From: Sunxiuqinia elliptica
Lineage (GTDB): Bacteria; Bacteroidota; Bacteroidia; Bacteroidales; Prolixibacteraceae
Assembly (NCBI RefSeq): GCF_900113005.1
Contig: NZ_FONW01000010.1
Span: forward strand, 1-64,000
DNA length: 64,000 nt
Direction: 5' to 3'
Shown: piece after piece, positions 1 to 8,203 of the stretch
How the letters are laid out: every line of letters begins with the position of its first letter
Position numbering within the stretch: position 1 is the first letter of the stretch
The notes under the pieces: model-generated
What the model was told of the DNA's origin: nothing
What the model saw: only the letters and a program-made list of their open reading frames with translations
The model's database searches: none
Position numbers and translations under genes: made by a program

Positions 1-147
1 AATACCAAATCGGGCTTCGGTGTACCAACTTGGAAACTCATATTGATCCCTTAATTCTTCCCAGGAACGTTCCTGCTCTTGCGAAAAACACGGAATACTT
101 AAATAGGAAACCAATAATAAAATCAAAATCAACTTACGTTTCTTCAT
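1..147 (-). CDS. GH29 alpha-L-fucosidase, N-terminal fragment (runs off window start)
   Basis: Reading the minus strand from the ATG at 145-147 gives 49 codons open to the window edge. A hydrophobic signal peptide (MKKRKLILILLLVSYLSIPCFSQ is split here as Met-Lys-Lys-Arg then a leucine-rich core ending near CFSQ) is followed by FPSWYTEARFGI. That is the start of the GH29 catalytic domain; family members usually read P-x-W-[FY]-x-x-[AG]-[KR]-F-G-[IL] followed by HWG. The predicted product is a secreted fucosidase releasing terminal L-fucose. It lies 18 nt after the sulfatase at 166-1653, so it is probably co-transcribed. Catalytic residues are outside the window, so activity cannot be judged. 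Confidence 0.8.
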   Translation of the reverse strand, partial: MKKRKLILILLLVSYLSIPCFSQEQERSWEELRDQYEFPSWYTEARFGI

Positions 148-165
148 AGTATTCGTCTTATCTTT

Positions 166-1653
166 TTAGTTTCTTCCAGGATAAGCAAAACGCTTATTAC
201 TTCGTTTATCCACAGGGACCGTGGCCTGTACCTTCTTCAGATACTCTCCGAGCCTGCTTTTTAAATCAGCGGCTATCTGTGGTTTAATCTCAGCCAAATC
301 ATTTTGTTCTCCGATATCGTCTGGAATATTGTACAATTCAGACTTCCCATTTTTATACCAATAAATCAGTTTCCAATCGCCCCTGCGAATAACACTGTAT
401 GGCTCAAAATCGTAATTGTGTGGGAAATGCCATACAAAATCACGCTTCATAGCATTTACATTCTTCTGTTTCAGGAGAGGCACAAAACTTTTTCCATCCA
501 CTTTTCCGCCGGCTTGTCCATATTTTCTCACCCCAGCCATTTCCAAAATTGAAGGGAAAAAATCTTCAATGATAACAGGGACATTGGTCGCACTTCCCGG
601 CTGTACTGTTCCCGGCCATCTCACAATCATCGGATCACGAATTCCCCCTTCATACGGACTTACTTTATGACCGCGCAGCGGCAAGTTTTGCGGACACTGT
701 GAAGGCGAACCGTTGTCGGACATGAAAATAACAATGGTGTTCTCTTCAATTCCCAGCTGCTCCACTTTATTTAGAATATCTCCCAACGATTGATCCATAC
801 TCTCAAGCATGGAGGCTAAGGTTGCCTCAAAATCGGTCAGTCCCTGATCGATATACTTTTGATAGAAACGCTTGTCCTTTTCCCAGGGAGCATGCACCGC
901 ATAGTGAGACATGTATAAATAGAATGGCTCATTTTTAGCGACACTGCCCTCCATCTCTGTCAATGCTTCACGAGTCAACGCTTCGGTGAGGTTGATGTCC
1001 TTTCCATGATATTTTTCGAGTCCCGGCACATCCCAAATACGAGCTCCATTGCGCCAAACGGCACTATAATTCTTCTCGCCATGATAAGACCCGGGACCAC
1101 CGGCTGCATGCCCGGCAATATTTACATCAAACCCTAGTTTCAAAGGATCTTCTCCAGGAGTATCCATGGCTCCCCAGTGGGCCTTCCCAACGTGGATGGT
1201 TCGGTAGCCAGCCTCCTGTAAGAAGCTCGGCAGCGTATTGGCAACGCAAGTATTTTCGATTCCTTCAACCGGACTTAGTCCATTTAGGTTCCAATCCGGA
1301 GCTCCAAAAATCTCATGCTGTTGATCGGGTGATTTTCCTTTGCGCAAGGTCCAATTTGTAACACCATGCCTGGCGGCGTTCATACCAGTCATTAAACTAA
1401 CCCGCGATGGCGAGCACAATGGGCAGGCATAAGCTTGCGTAAATTTCATTCCTTGACTGGCCAAACGCTCCATATTTGGCGTCTGGTAGCGTTCATTCAA
1501 CTTGGTCTTCTTAGTCCAAAATGGCACTGAAGTTTCCTGCCATCCCATATCATCCACTAAAAAGAAGATGATATTGGGCTTTTCCTGTTTGTTCTTACTA
1601 CTGGCAGGCTGCCAAAAGAAAACAAAAGGAAGTAATGCGAGTAATTTATTCAT
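166..1653 (-). CDS. Secreted sulfatase, family S1 (formylglycine type)
   Basis: 495 aa with a signal peptide (about residues 1-19). Family S1 sulfatases hydrolyse sulfate esters on glycans in the periplasm or at the surface. Visible motifs are the metal-binding VDD (33-35), the formylglycine motif CSPSR (80-84, Cys80 being converted to FGly), GKAH (156-159), AVHAP (His254) and SDNG (312-315). The protein is a clear paralogue of the sulfatase at 20272-21813: both carry SLM[TS]GMNAARH after the active site and a VNIAGHAAGG segment around residue 180. It sits 30 nt after the GH43-like gene and 18 nt before a GH29 fucosidase. The sulfate position and sugar cannot be read from sequence alone. Confidence 0.93.
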   Translation of the reverse strand: MNKLLALLPFVFFWQPASSKNKQEKPNIIFFLVDDMGWQETSVPFWTKKTKLNERYQTPNMERLASQGMKFTQAYACPLCSPSRVSLMTGMNAARHGVTNWTLRKGKSPDQQHEIFGAPDWNLNGLSPVEGIENTCVANTLPSFLQEAGYRTIHVGKAHWGAMDTPGEDPLKLGFDVNIAGHAAGGPGSYHGEKNYSAVWRNGARIWDVPGLEKYHGKDINLTEALTREALTEMEGSVAKNEPFYLYMSHYAVHAPWEKDKRFYQKYIDQGLTDFEATLASMLESMDQSLGDILNKVEQLGIEENTIVIFMSDNGSPSQCPQNLPLRGHKVSPYEGGIRDPMIVRWPGTVQPGSATNVPVIIEDFFPSILEMAGVRKYGQAGGKVDGKSFVPLLKQKNVNAMKRDFVWHFPHNYDFEPYSVIRRGDWKLIYWYKNGKSELYNIPDDIGEQNDLAEIKPQIAADLKSRLGEYLKKVQATVPVDKRSNKRFAYPGRN

Positions 1654-1683
1654 AGTTCTTTTCCCAATTCACGCTTTAATAAT

Positions 1684-2772
1684 CTATTCTACATACTTCA
1701 AGACATAGCTAACCGTGCAATCATCGCCATAAATGTTGGTTCCTGACGGCAGATACACATAAGCTGGCTTCCCGTCTTTCAGCAGCACTTGCGGCCGTTC
1801 AAACTTGGCATAGTTCTGCCCCCCAGGTCTATAGATTCGATTTACTTTTGACATCTCAACCGTTGTATAATCATTGATGTGATGAAAGCCTTTTTCAAAC
1901 TCCGTAAAACGAATACCATTTTCCGAAGTCCACAAAATACCCCCTCCTTCTTCAATCATTCCATGGTTGTCGGTGGTAAGCAGCGCAAACTTTCCCTCAT
2001 ACATAAAAGCATAACCATCCTCAATATTCCGATCATTGGCGGTTACCGGAAAAGGAAGTTGGACATAAGGGCCCTCCAGGTTTTCGGCAACTGCCAATCC
2101 CATACGAGCTTTTTCTGACTTGAAATAGAGAAAATATCCCCCATCGGGATGCTGTAAAAATGCCGGATTATTAACGCCATTGCTGGCCTTGTAAGTCCAG
2201 TAATCAGGATTCTTTGAAGTCCTAAGAATCACCCCGTCATCACCGGCTTTTTTCCAAGGGCCAAATAAACTTTCTGAGGTCGCCATGCATATGTATTGGT
2301 TCGAAGGATGTTTTTCAATACCATCGTTAACAATATAAAGCAAAGCATACAAGCTGTCGACTTTATGAATGGCAGGATTATGCGGTGCATAAACTTTATG
2401 AATGGCGGGATTACAAGGAGCCTTGTCGTTGATATCTCCTTTTACCGCTACTTCTGAAAAGACAAACGGTCCTTCGGGCGAATCGCCAACATAATGGGCA
2501 ATTTCGCTGTGTGTGCGCCATCCCGGGTCTACTTTTAGTTCTCCGGGCCAGCGAGCTACAAAAAGGTGCACTTTCCCATCATCTCCCCAAATAGGCGAAG
2601 TGCCCCAAATGGTATATCCCGGCTCTTCTACCGCAGTTCCGACAAATTCCAACTGATCAGCAAAACTTGTCTTCTCTCCAACAGATTGACATTTAGCATC
2701 ACTAAAAACCATGGTCCCAGCAATAAGCAGCAAACCTGCAAAGAGCAAGGGATTAAACATTTTTCTTATCAT
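1684..2772 (-). CDS. Secreted GH43-like five-bladed beta-propeller protein with an internal 11-residue tandem duplication
   Basis: 362 aa, signal peptide about 1-28. WGTSPIWGDDGKVHLF (55-70), the SPEGPF and FGPW-type repeats and the NPAFLQHPDGGYFLYF block (about 200-220) are typical of GH43/GH117-like propeller glycosidases. The block corresponding to the usual A-P-H-N-P-x-I-x-K motif occurs twice in a row: residues 118-128 (APCNPAIHKVY) and 129-139 (APHNPAIHKVD). It comes from a 33-bp in-frame DNA duplication. The gene lies between two sulfatases, 74 nt after one and 30 nt before the other. The exact family (GH43, GH117 or an unclassified relative) and the substrate are not certain. ATG at 2772 is used; a second ATG at 2760 is possible. 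Confidence 0.75.
   Translation of the reverse strand: MIRKMFNPLLFAGLLLIAGTMVFSDAKCQSVGEKTSFADQLEFVGTAVEEPGYTIWGTSPIWGDDGKVHLFVARWPGELKVDPGWRTHSEIAHYVGDSPEGPFVFSEVAVKGDINDKAPCNPAIHKVYAPHNPAIHKVDSLYALLYIVNDGIEKHPSNQYICMATSESLFGPWKKAGDDGVILRTSKNPDYWTYKASNGVNNPAFLQHPDGGYFLYFKSEKARMGLAVAENLEGPYVQLPFPVTANDRNIEDGYAFMYEGKFALLTTDNHGMIEEGGGILWTSENGIRFTEFEKGFHHINDYTTVEMSKVNRIYRPGGQNYAKFERPQVLLKDGKPAYVYLPSGTNIYGDDCTVSYVLKYVE
2360..2413. repeat. 21-bp direct repeat, period 33 bp, inside the GH43-like gene
   Basis: The plus-strand 21-mers at 2360-2380 and 2393-2413 (ACTTTATGAATGGC[A/G]GGATTA) differ at one base. The offset of 33 bp is exactly 11 codons, so the reading frame is kept and an 11-residue tandem duplication results. 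The near-identity of the copies suggests a recent duplication. Confidence 0.9.
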
Positions 2773-2846
2773 TGTCTTTCTTTATTATCCTAAACTTATT
2801 TTTACACTATTGAGTAGAATCCAAGCGAATTAATGACTCTCACCCT

Positions 2847-4415
2847 CTAAAGATACCGCACAACTTCTACATCATTATCCTGCACTTCCCCGGGTGTACT
2901 TCGACCGCGCACAATCAGCTCTTCCAGCAACTTTTTCATCTCCTCCGCCTTTTCTGGATACTCCAATACCAAATTGGTTGTTTCGCCCGGATCGGTCGTA
3001 AGATTATAAAGCTGGATTTCCTGATCACTCTCACCTTTGGTCCAACCACCCGAGCCTGAATCCAGAATCAGTTTCCATTCTCCCTGACGTACTGAAGGCA
3101 CTCCACGGATAGAGCTATTTACTGCATTATCTCTTACAGGCCGATCATTTCCTTTCAATAAAGACATCAAACTGAAACTATCTTCGCCTGCATTATCCGG
3201 CAGTTTCACACCAATAACATCCGCCAGCGTAGCCATAATGTCGACCTGTTGAACGAGCTGATCACTAGTACTTCCGGCTTTTACCACGCCCGGCCACTTC
3301 ACTATAAATGGCACGCGATGTCCTCCTTCCCATACATCCGACTTATAGCCACGCCACGGACCACTGGGGAAATGGCCTTTAGCTTCCAATTCTTTCGCTC
3401 CAATATAAGGGGCACAGCCATTATCGCTTGTAAAAATAATCAGGGTATTGTCACTTTCGCCACTTTTCTCAATTGCATCCAACACTCGCCCAATCTGGGC
3501 ATCCGTTTCCATTACAAAATCAGCATAGCGGTTCAGCTTGCTTTTACCATCCCAAGCTTCATTTACAGCCAAAGGCGTATGTGGAGAAGTCAAGGGTAGA
3601 TAAAGCAAAAATGGCTCGTCTTTTTGAGCGGATTTGGTAATATACTTCGCCGCACGAGAACATAATTCAGGTAAAATATTTTCCAGTTTCCAATCGCTAA
3701 CCGCGGGCCCAGCCATACTTGCCATATTATTCCCCAGCAGTTCTTTAGGAAGAAATTCGCTCGGAATTCCAATGGTACGATCATCCTCAATAAAGCAGTA
3801 AGGTGGCCAGTTAGGAACATCCGTTCCAAAATAGTGATCAAACCCAACGGCTGTAGGGCCACCATCAATCGAGTTAGCGTATACACTCTGCCAAGCCTCT
3901 TTTTGTTCGTCCGTAGCGACAAAGGACTCATCATCTTCGCCTTCGACTGTTTTATTCACTTTCCAAAGCGGACGCATCGCGTCATCAATTGGCCAGTCCC
4001 AGCCAAGATGCCATTTTCCAATACATGCCGTTTGATACCCCTGCTGCTTGACTAAACCGGCCACCGTAAGTCGATCAGGCGTAATCAGAGGATCATCGAA
4101 AAGCCCGACAATTCCTTTCTGGAGCCGCGAGCGCCAATGATAACGACCGGTGAGCAAGGAGTAACGCGAAGGTGAGCAAACAGCTGAAGATGAATGCGCA
4201 TCCGTAAAACTCATTCCCTGTGCTGCCAGCCGATCAAGATTCGGTGTTGGGATTTTTCCACGTTCCGTATTGTAGTGTTGAAGATCTCCATATCCGAGAT
4301 CATCAGCCAGGATAATAACAATATTGGGATCCTGAACAGCATCTGGTGCCTTTTCAGTGTTACATGCAACAGCTAAAGCGCCAATTGCCAACGTATAAAT
4401 ATTTCGTCTTCTCAT
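2847..4415 (-). CDS. Sulfatase lipoprotein, family S1
   Basis: 522 aa. A lipobox (LAVAC, Cys18) marks it as an exported lipoprotein. The S1 signatures are all present: ADD (37-39), CSPSR (80-84) followed by SLLTGRY, GKWHLG (133-138) and FTSDNG near residue 320. The long insert after GKWHLG and the RQGEWKLI strand near the C-terminus fit arylsulfatase-A-like exo-sulfatases. It ends 74 nt before the GH43-like gene and begins 114 nt after the corrinoid cluster, so it may be read through from that cluster. CSPSR means it depends on a Cys-type maturation enzyme (anSME), which is not encoded in this window. Confidence 0.93.
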   Translation of the reverse strand: MRRRNIYTLAIGALAVACNTEKAPDAVQDPNIVIILADDLGYGDLQHYNTERGKIPTPNLDRLAAQGMSFTDAHSSSAVCSPSRYSLLTGRYHWRSRLQKGIVGLFDDPLITPDRLTVAGLVKQQGYQTACIGKWHLGWDWPIDDAMRPLWKVNKTVEGEDDESFVATDEQKEAWQSVYANSIDGGPTAVGFDHYFGTDVPNWPPYCFIEDDRTIGIPSEFLPKELLGNNMASMAGPAVSDWKLENILPELCSRAAKYITKSAQKDEPFLLYLPLTSPHTPLAVNEAWDGKSKLNRYADFVMETDAQIGRVLDAIEKSGESDNTLIIFTSDNGCAPYIGAKELEAKGHFPSGPWRGYKSDVWEGGHRVPFIVKWPGVVKAGSTSDQLVQQVDIMATLADVIGVKLPDNAGEDSFSLMSLLKGNDRPVRDNAVNSSIRGVPSVRQGEWKLILDSGSGGWTKGESDQEIQLYNLTTDPGETTNLVLEYPEKAEEMKKLLEELIVRGRSTPGEVQDNDVEVVRYL

Positions 4416-4529
4416 TCTTTAAAGATTTTTGTAGCTATTCGTGTTTACTTCACGATACCTCCGGTACCGACCAAACTAATGGATTTTTAACACATTTTCC
4501 TAAAAAGCCCAATCAACGAACTCTCTGTT

Positions 4530-5216
4530 TTATTCATCTGACCTGTAAACGCAGTCTTTCATTGCACATAACGAACATTGATAATCCTGAAACTCCACAT
4601 TTCGACCAATCCCAATTACTCCACTAACCGATTTCACCGGATTCATCAAGGCGGACTCCGTCAAAGAAACACCACATGGGTTCTCGTCGAACAGTGAAAA
4701 TAGTTTATGCTGATCACTTACATTCCAATGACAATATCCCGGGCTATATCGGTTCGTTACTTTCGCTCCCAAGGGTAACATTTGTTGTTCAATATGGTGC
4801 TGAACTTCGTCAGCAACCGCTTCGGCAATGGCGCTTCCCATAATATCATAAACGTAACCCAACACCGGATCCTCGCCTTTTAGCAATGAGGAAGCTTTTT
4901 CACTGATTGTTTTTCCTGCCGTGCAAACAAAGAAAGCCATTTTATCAGCTTTCCGCAGTTTTTGAGCTATTGTTCTTCCAACTTTAAACTCTGTTCCACC
5001 TGCGAAAAACGAGCGTTTATTAGCTGCAAACTGAAGATCCTGACAAATGTAAAAAGCGCCGCAAATGTCATTTAGCTCCCGGCAATCTTCCTTTACTTTT
5101 TCCAAATAGTCGATAAAAAGCTCTGGAATTGGCTCTTCGGAATACCCTAAGCCTTTCCGAAGTCGATCCATGTCAATGACAAGTTCCTCATACTGATAAG
5201 TAAATTCAACCTTCAT
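4530..5216 (-). CDS. B12-dependent methionine synthase activation-domain protein (putative corrinoid reactivation factor)
   Basis: 228 aa, no signal peptide, hence cytoplasmic. The sequence matches the stand-alone activation-domain family of cobalamin-dependent methionine synthase (Met_synt_B12). Recognisable elements are TAGKTISEKA (about 101-110), the helix GSAIAEAVADEVQ, RYSPGYCHWNVSDQ (about 156-169) and the Cys-rich end CSLCAMKDCVYR. In MetH this domain binds SAM and assists reductive re-methylation of inactive cob(II)alamin. The start overlaps the stop of the upstream GTPase gene by 4 nt (ATGA), so the two are translationally coupled. In this cluster it most likely restores the corrinoid protein encoded at 7461-8132. 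That role is inferred from context. Confidence 0.85.
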   Translation of the reverse strand: MKVEFTYQYEELVIDMDRLRKGLGYSEEPIPELFIDYLEKVKEDCRELNDICGAFYICQDLQFAANKRSFFAGGTEFKVGRTIAQKLRKADKMAFFVCTAGKTISEKASSLLKGEDPVLGYVYDIMGSAIAEAVADEVQHHIEQQMLPLGAKVTNRYSPGYCHWNVSDQHKLFSLFDENPCGVSLTESALMNPVKSVSGVIGIGRNVEFQDYQCSLCAMKDCVYRSDE

Positions 5217-6109
5217 ATTCCAACATATTCATCAAACACAATTTGAAGATTCTTCGTTCTGTCAAAATTACCGATCATCACCAGTTCCGCCGGACCTACA
5301 AAATGACGATGTTCTTCAATTCTAAATTCATCAAAAACGCCCTGTACAAATACCATTCTTCCACCCTCAATTTTTACAAAGCCCTTTGTTCGAATACAAT
5401 CTTTTTTCATTTCCTGTAAAAACTGTTTGAGTCGAACTAAACTAATTTCCCGACTACTGCGGATAACTCCCGAAGCAATATCCGGACGTCCTAAGCTCTT
5501 ATCCTCGGCAAGGTAAAAGCTTAAGGCTTTTTTTAATCCGTCTAAGCTTACCTTACCATATTCCCCCTGTAATAGGCGAGCAAAAGGGTTTATTTCTTGC
5601 ACCTGAGTAATCACCTCATCTAATTTAAGCTTAGCCAAATCAACCTTATTAATAATGATCGTATCGGCCGTTCGTAACTGATGGTTCATTCGGAGTTTCA
5701 AGGCCGGTATTCTGTTATAGTTACAAGCATCAACTAAACACCAAACATGCTCCAGAAAAACCGTTCCTTTCAACTTTTGCGCCTGAAAAATTTGTCCTAC
5801 ACCAATAGGGTCAGAGAGTCCTGATGCCTCCATGATAATAAGATCCGGCTGTTTATTCTTTATAAAATCAGCCAGCGAATCGATAAATGCCCCCAGCAGG
5901 CAAACACAAAACACCGAACCATTATTAATCTCCAACAGATCGTAAGACACTGTTTCCCTTAGCTCCGGCCCATCCACATTAACTTCAGAAAATTCATTCT
6001 GAATCACTGCAATTTTCCCTTTGCCTTCAAAGCTTTTAAGAAAATGCTTGAGAAAGGATGTTTTTCCACTTCCCAGAAAACCAGTTACCAAATGCAATGG
6101 AATACTCAT
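5213..6109 (-). CDS. COG0523 (CobW/G3E family) GTPase, putative partner of corrinoid protein maturation
   Basis: 298 aa. Walker A GFLGSGKTS (10-18), the Walker-B-like EASGLSDP, and the guanine-specificity motif NKVDLA identify a G3E-family P-loop GTPase. The family metal motif is present as FCVCLLG (Cys68, Cys70), a shortened version of the usual CxCC. A CobW-type C-terminal domain follows (about 200-298). G3E members (CobW, MeaB, UreG, HypB) insert or protect metallocofactors. It overlaps the UroD-thioredoxin gene upstream and the activation-domain gene downstream by 4 nt each. The tight coupling suggests a chaperone or reactivation role for the corrinoid protein rather than general zinc or cobalt homeostasis. 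Confidence 0.85.
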   Translation of the reverse strand: MSIPLHLVTGFLGSGKTSFLKHFLKSFEGKGKIAVIQNEFSEVNVDGPELRETVSYDLLEINNGSVFCVCLLGAFIDSLADFIKNKQPDLIIMEASGLSDPIGVGQIFQAQKLKGTVFLEHVWCLVDACNYNRIPALKLRMNHQLRTADTIIINKVDLAKLKLDEVITQVQEINPFARLLQGEYGKVSLDGLKKALSFYLAEDKSLGRPDIASGVIRSSREISLVRLKQFLQEMKKDCIRTKGFVKIEGGRMVFVQGVFDEFRIEEHRHFVGPAELVMIGNFDRTKNLQIVFDEYVGI

Positions 6110-7455
6110 TCGGTCAATTCGTTCTTAATGGCCTCCTCAATTTCTACTTTAGGCGGAATTTGGCTAATAAACTTTACTTTGCCATTGATACAGGTCGTTG
6201 GCACATTTTGAACACCTAAGGCCAGCATCATCCTGATACCATCTACGTCTTTTATTTTGTGTTCGTTCACCATCACCCTATCGCCAAAACTCTGCGAAGC
6301 CTTTTTTACGGCCTCCACCATGTACTGGCAAGGAGCACAGGAGGCAGAATCCAGGGTAATGATATCAATCACCACTTTGCCTGTTTCAAAATGACCATTC
6401 AAATCAGCCGGCTCCAAAGTCGACTGATGATCCATCTTTTTAGCCACCTGACGGGCATAGTCATCATAAACAATTTCGGCTACCGCCTGTAAGTTTGCAA
6501 CTGGAGTGTCCATCGGCAGGTCACATCCCGGAGCCAGCACAAATCCTTTATTTCCCCCTTGTTCAAGACAGGCTACCGTTTCTTTTTTTGCATCCATTTC
6601 ATTACCCAACAAAAGGACACTGGTTAGTTTCATATTCCCCCCAAAGCTGATGCCTTTAGCAAGTGCCACATTCTTGACATAGTCCAAAGGAATATTTTCA
6701 TCGATCGACACATTATCTGGCTTGCAATCACACATCACCTCAATGTTCTGCTGAGCATGGCCACACACGAAAAAAGAACTGTACTTATTTTGAGAGCGAA
6801 CAAATTCAAAAATATTCGTTGCAAACGGGCTTACAAATGTTTCAAATGATAACGGATCGATTTGGCTGGTCATAGGATCAACAACTGCAATAACATCACA
6901 ACCAGCATTCATCAACATTTCGGCGTGTTTACTTCCAACCTGGCTGCAAAATTCCATCAGCTCATTTACGTATTCCGGATCCTCAAACAGTTTCATGAAT
7001 ATGTCGGTCCCCAACAAGTGCAAAGCCAAGGTAAAAGGGCCTGTTATCAAGCCATATAGTGCCAGATCCGGAAATTTTTTACGCAAAGTCATAGCAGCAT
7101 CCAAAACAACAGGAATGCGCCCGTCAGTCTCTTTGGGCAGCTGAAGTGAACTAAGCTCCACCCCTTCGCTTAACGGATGAGAGACCACAGCTGGAGGGTT
7201 ATCTTTACTCCACACTAACTTGCAGCCCAATACTTCTGCCTCAATTTGTAGGTCGAAAGCAACAGGAATGCCATCAGGATGATACAATTCCACGGCCTTA
7301 CTGATACCAGCAACAAGCTTTTCTGCATCCTTCAAATAGCTTTCTGCATCAACCCCAATTAATTTGCCTCCATGAACTCCCACAAAAGGGACCCAAGGCA
7401 CTCTCTCAAGTTCTTCTAAATGAAATGCCTTCTCAAGCAACTTAAATCCTTCCAT
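6106..7455 (-). CDS. UroD-family (MtaA/CmuA-like) methyltransferase fused to a C-terminal thioredoxin-like domain
   Basis: 449 aa, cytoplasmic. Residues 1-340 form a uroporphyrinogen-decarboxylase-fold methyltransferase of the MtaA/CmuA type: YGLITGPFTLALHLLG (134-149), candidate zinc ligands in CGH (231-233) and PGCDLP (Cys311), and FGGNM (271-275). Residues 358-449 are a separate thioredoxin-like domain with the redox motif CAPC (373-376) and the cis-proline segment NVPTT (417-421). MtaA-type proteins move methyl groups between a corrinoid protein and a thiol or folate acceptor. The gap to the corrinoid gene upstream is 5 nt and the GTPase downstream overlaps by 4 nt. The fusion is unusual. 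HemE function is unlikely because of the context and the extra domain. Confidence 0.83.
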   Translation of the reverse strand: MEGFKLLEKAFHLEELERVPWVPFVGVHGGKLIGVDAESYLKDAEKLVAGISKAVELYHPDGIPVAFDLQIEAEVLGCKLVWSKDNPPAVVSHPLSEGVELSSLQLPKETDGRIPVVLDAAMTLRKKFPDLALYGLITGPFTLALHLLGTDIFMKLFEDPEYVNELMEFCSQVGSKHAEMLMNAGCDVIAVVDPMTSQIDPLSFETFVSPFATNIFEFVRSQNKYSSFFVCGHAQQNIEVMCDCKPDNVSIDENIPLDYVKNVALAKGISFGGNMKLTSVLLLGNEMDAKKETVACLEQGGNKGFVLAPGCDLPMDTPVANLQAVAEIVYDDYARQVAKKMDHQSTLEPADLNGHFETGKVVIDIITLDSASCAPCQYMVEAVKKASQSFGDRVMVNEHKIKDVDGIRMMLALGVQNVPTTCINGKVKFISQIPPKVEIEEAIKNELTE

Positions 7456-7460
7456 GATAA

Positions 7461-8132
7461 CTATGCTATTTTAGTGTTCAAGAAATCGACCACTCCCTGA
7501 GGATCAGCCGAGTAATTATCAGCTCCTATTTTCAAGCAAAAATCATCATTAACAGGAGCTCCTCCAATGGTTACCAGTGTTTCCGGAAAGACAGCCTTAA
7601 TATCCTTTGTTATCTGCTCCATGTTTACCATCGTTGTCGTTAACAAAGCTGATAGGCCAACTGCAGCACCCGGATTTTCCTTTATCGCAGCAATGTATTT
7701 CTCAGCCAGACAATCAGTCCCCAGGTCAATGACTTTGTACCCACTTCCTTCAACCATCATGGCCACCAGGTTTTTGCCAATATCGTGCAAGTCGCCTTGA
7801 ACAGTTCCAATAATAAACGTTCCTTTTTGCTTGGCTGCCCCTGATGTGAAGAATGGTTTTAAATGAACCATCGACATACCCATGGCCTTTGCCGACATCA
7901 ATACCTGAGGTACAAAAATTTTATTCTCCCGAAACTTAATTCCAACTTTCTCCATTCCTGGCATCAAGCCTTCCGTTAATATCTCTTGTGCGCCAACGCC
8001 TACATCAAGCAATTGGCTGGTAATTTCATCCGCTCCATCCTCGCCTTTCATTTGCGGTGGATAAAGCGCGGCCTTGTTCGTCTTTCCAAACTCAACACAA
8101 GCCGATAGTTTCTTCAATAGTTCATCTTTCAT
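7461..8132 (-). CDS. Corrinoid (B12-binding) methyl-carrier protein, MtaC/MtbC type
   Basis: 223 aa. An N-terminal helical cap domain (about 5-95, with GLMPGMEKVGIKF) precedes a Rossmann-like B12-binding domain. The base-off/His-on signature DLHDIGK (114-120, His116 as lower cobalt ligand), SALLTTTM (161-168) and GGAP (190-193) are all present. Such proteins accept a methyl group from a substrate:corrinoid methyltransferase and pass it to a second methyltransferase. Adjacent genes supply two UroD-type methyltransferases and two candidate maturation or reactivation proteins. ATG at 8132. Confidence 0.93.
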   Translation of the reverse strand: MKDELLKKLSACVEFGKTNKAALYPPQMKGEDGADEITSQLLDVGVGAQEILTEGLMPGMEKVGIKFRENKIFVPQVLMSAKAMGMSMVHLKPFFTSGAAKQKGTFIIGTVQGDLHDIGKNLVAMMVEGSGYKVIDLGTDCLAEKYIAAIKENPGAAVGLSALLTTTMVNMEQITKDIKAVFPETLVTIGGAPVNDDFCLKIGADNYSADPQGVVDFLNTKIA

Positions 8133-8143
8133 TAGGTATTCAA

Positions 8144-8169
8144 TTTAGATGTTAGATTTTAGATGATCT
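8144..8169. repeat. Copy of a dispersed AT-rich intergenic motif (TTAGATGTTAGATTTTAGA type)
   Basis: A run built from TTAGAT-like hexamers lies between the corrinoid gene and the mutarotase. Related runs occur at 12121-12141 and 46531-46563, all in non-coding spacers. No function can be assigned. Confidence 0.5.
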
Positions 8170-8203
8170 GAATTGTCAAAGAGACGATATCGCCTGTAAA
8201 CGA

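Noticed and set aside
3249-3599. Open frame of 116 codons on the plus strand
   Set aside because: It lies wholly antisense to the sulfatase at 2847-4415, has no recognisable domain and starts mid-gene. Treated as a chance frame, like other plus-strand frames opposite large minus-strand genes.
3590-3934. 114-codon minus-strand frame
   Set aside because: Same strand but different frame from the sulfatase that covers the region without interruption; no evidence for overlap coding or a frameshift.
4470-4482. CGGTACCG palindrome upstream of the sulfatase gene
   Set aside because: Only 8 bp, no second copy and no promoter box nearby; likely chance.
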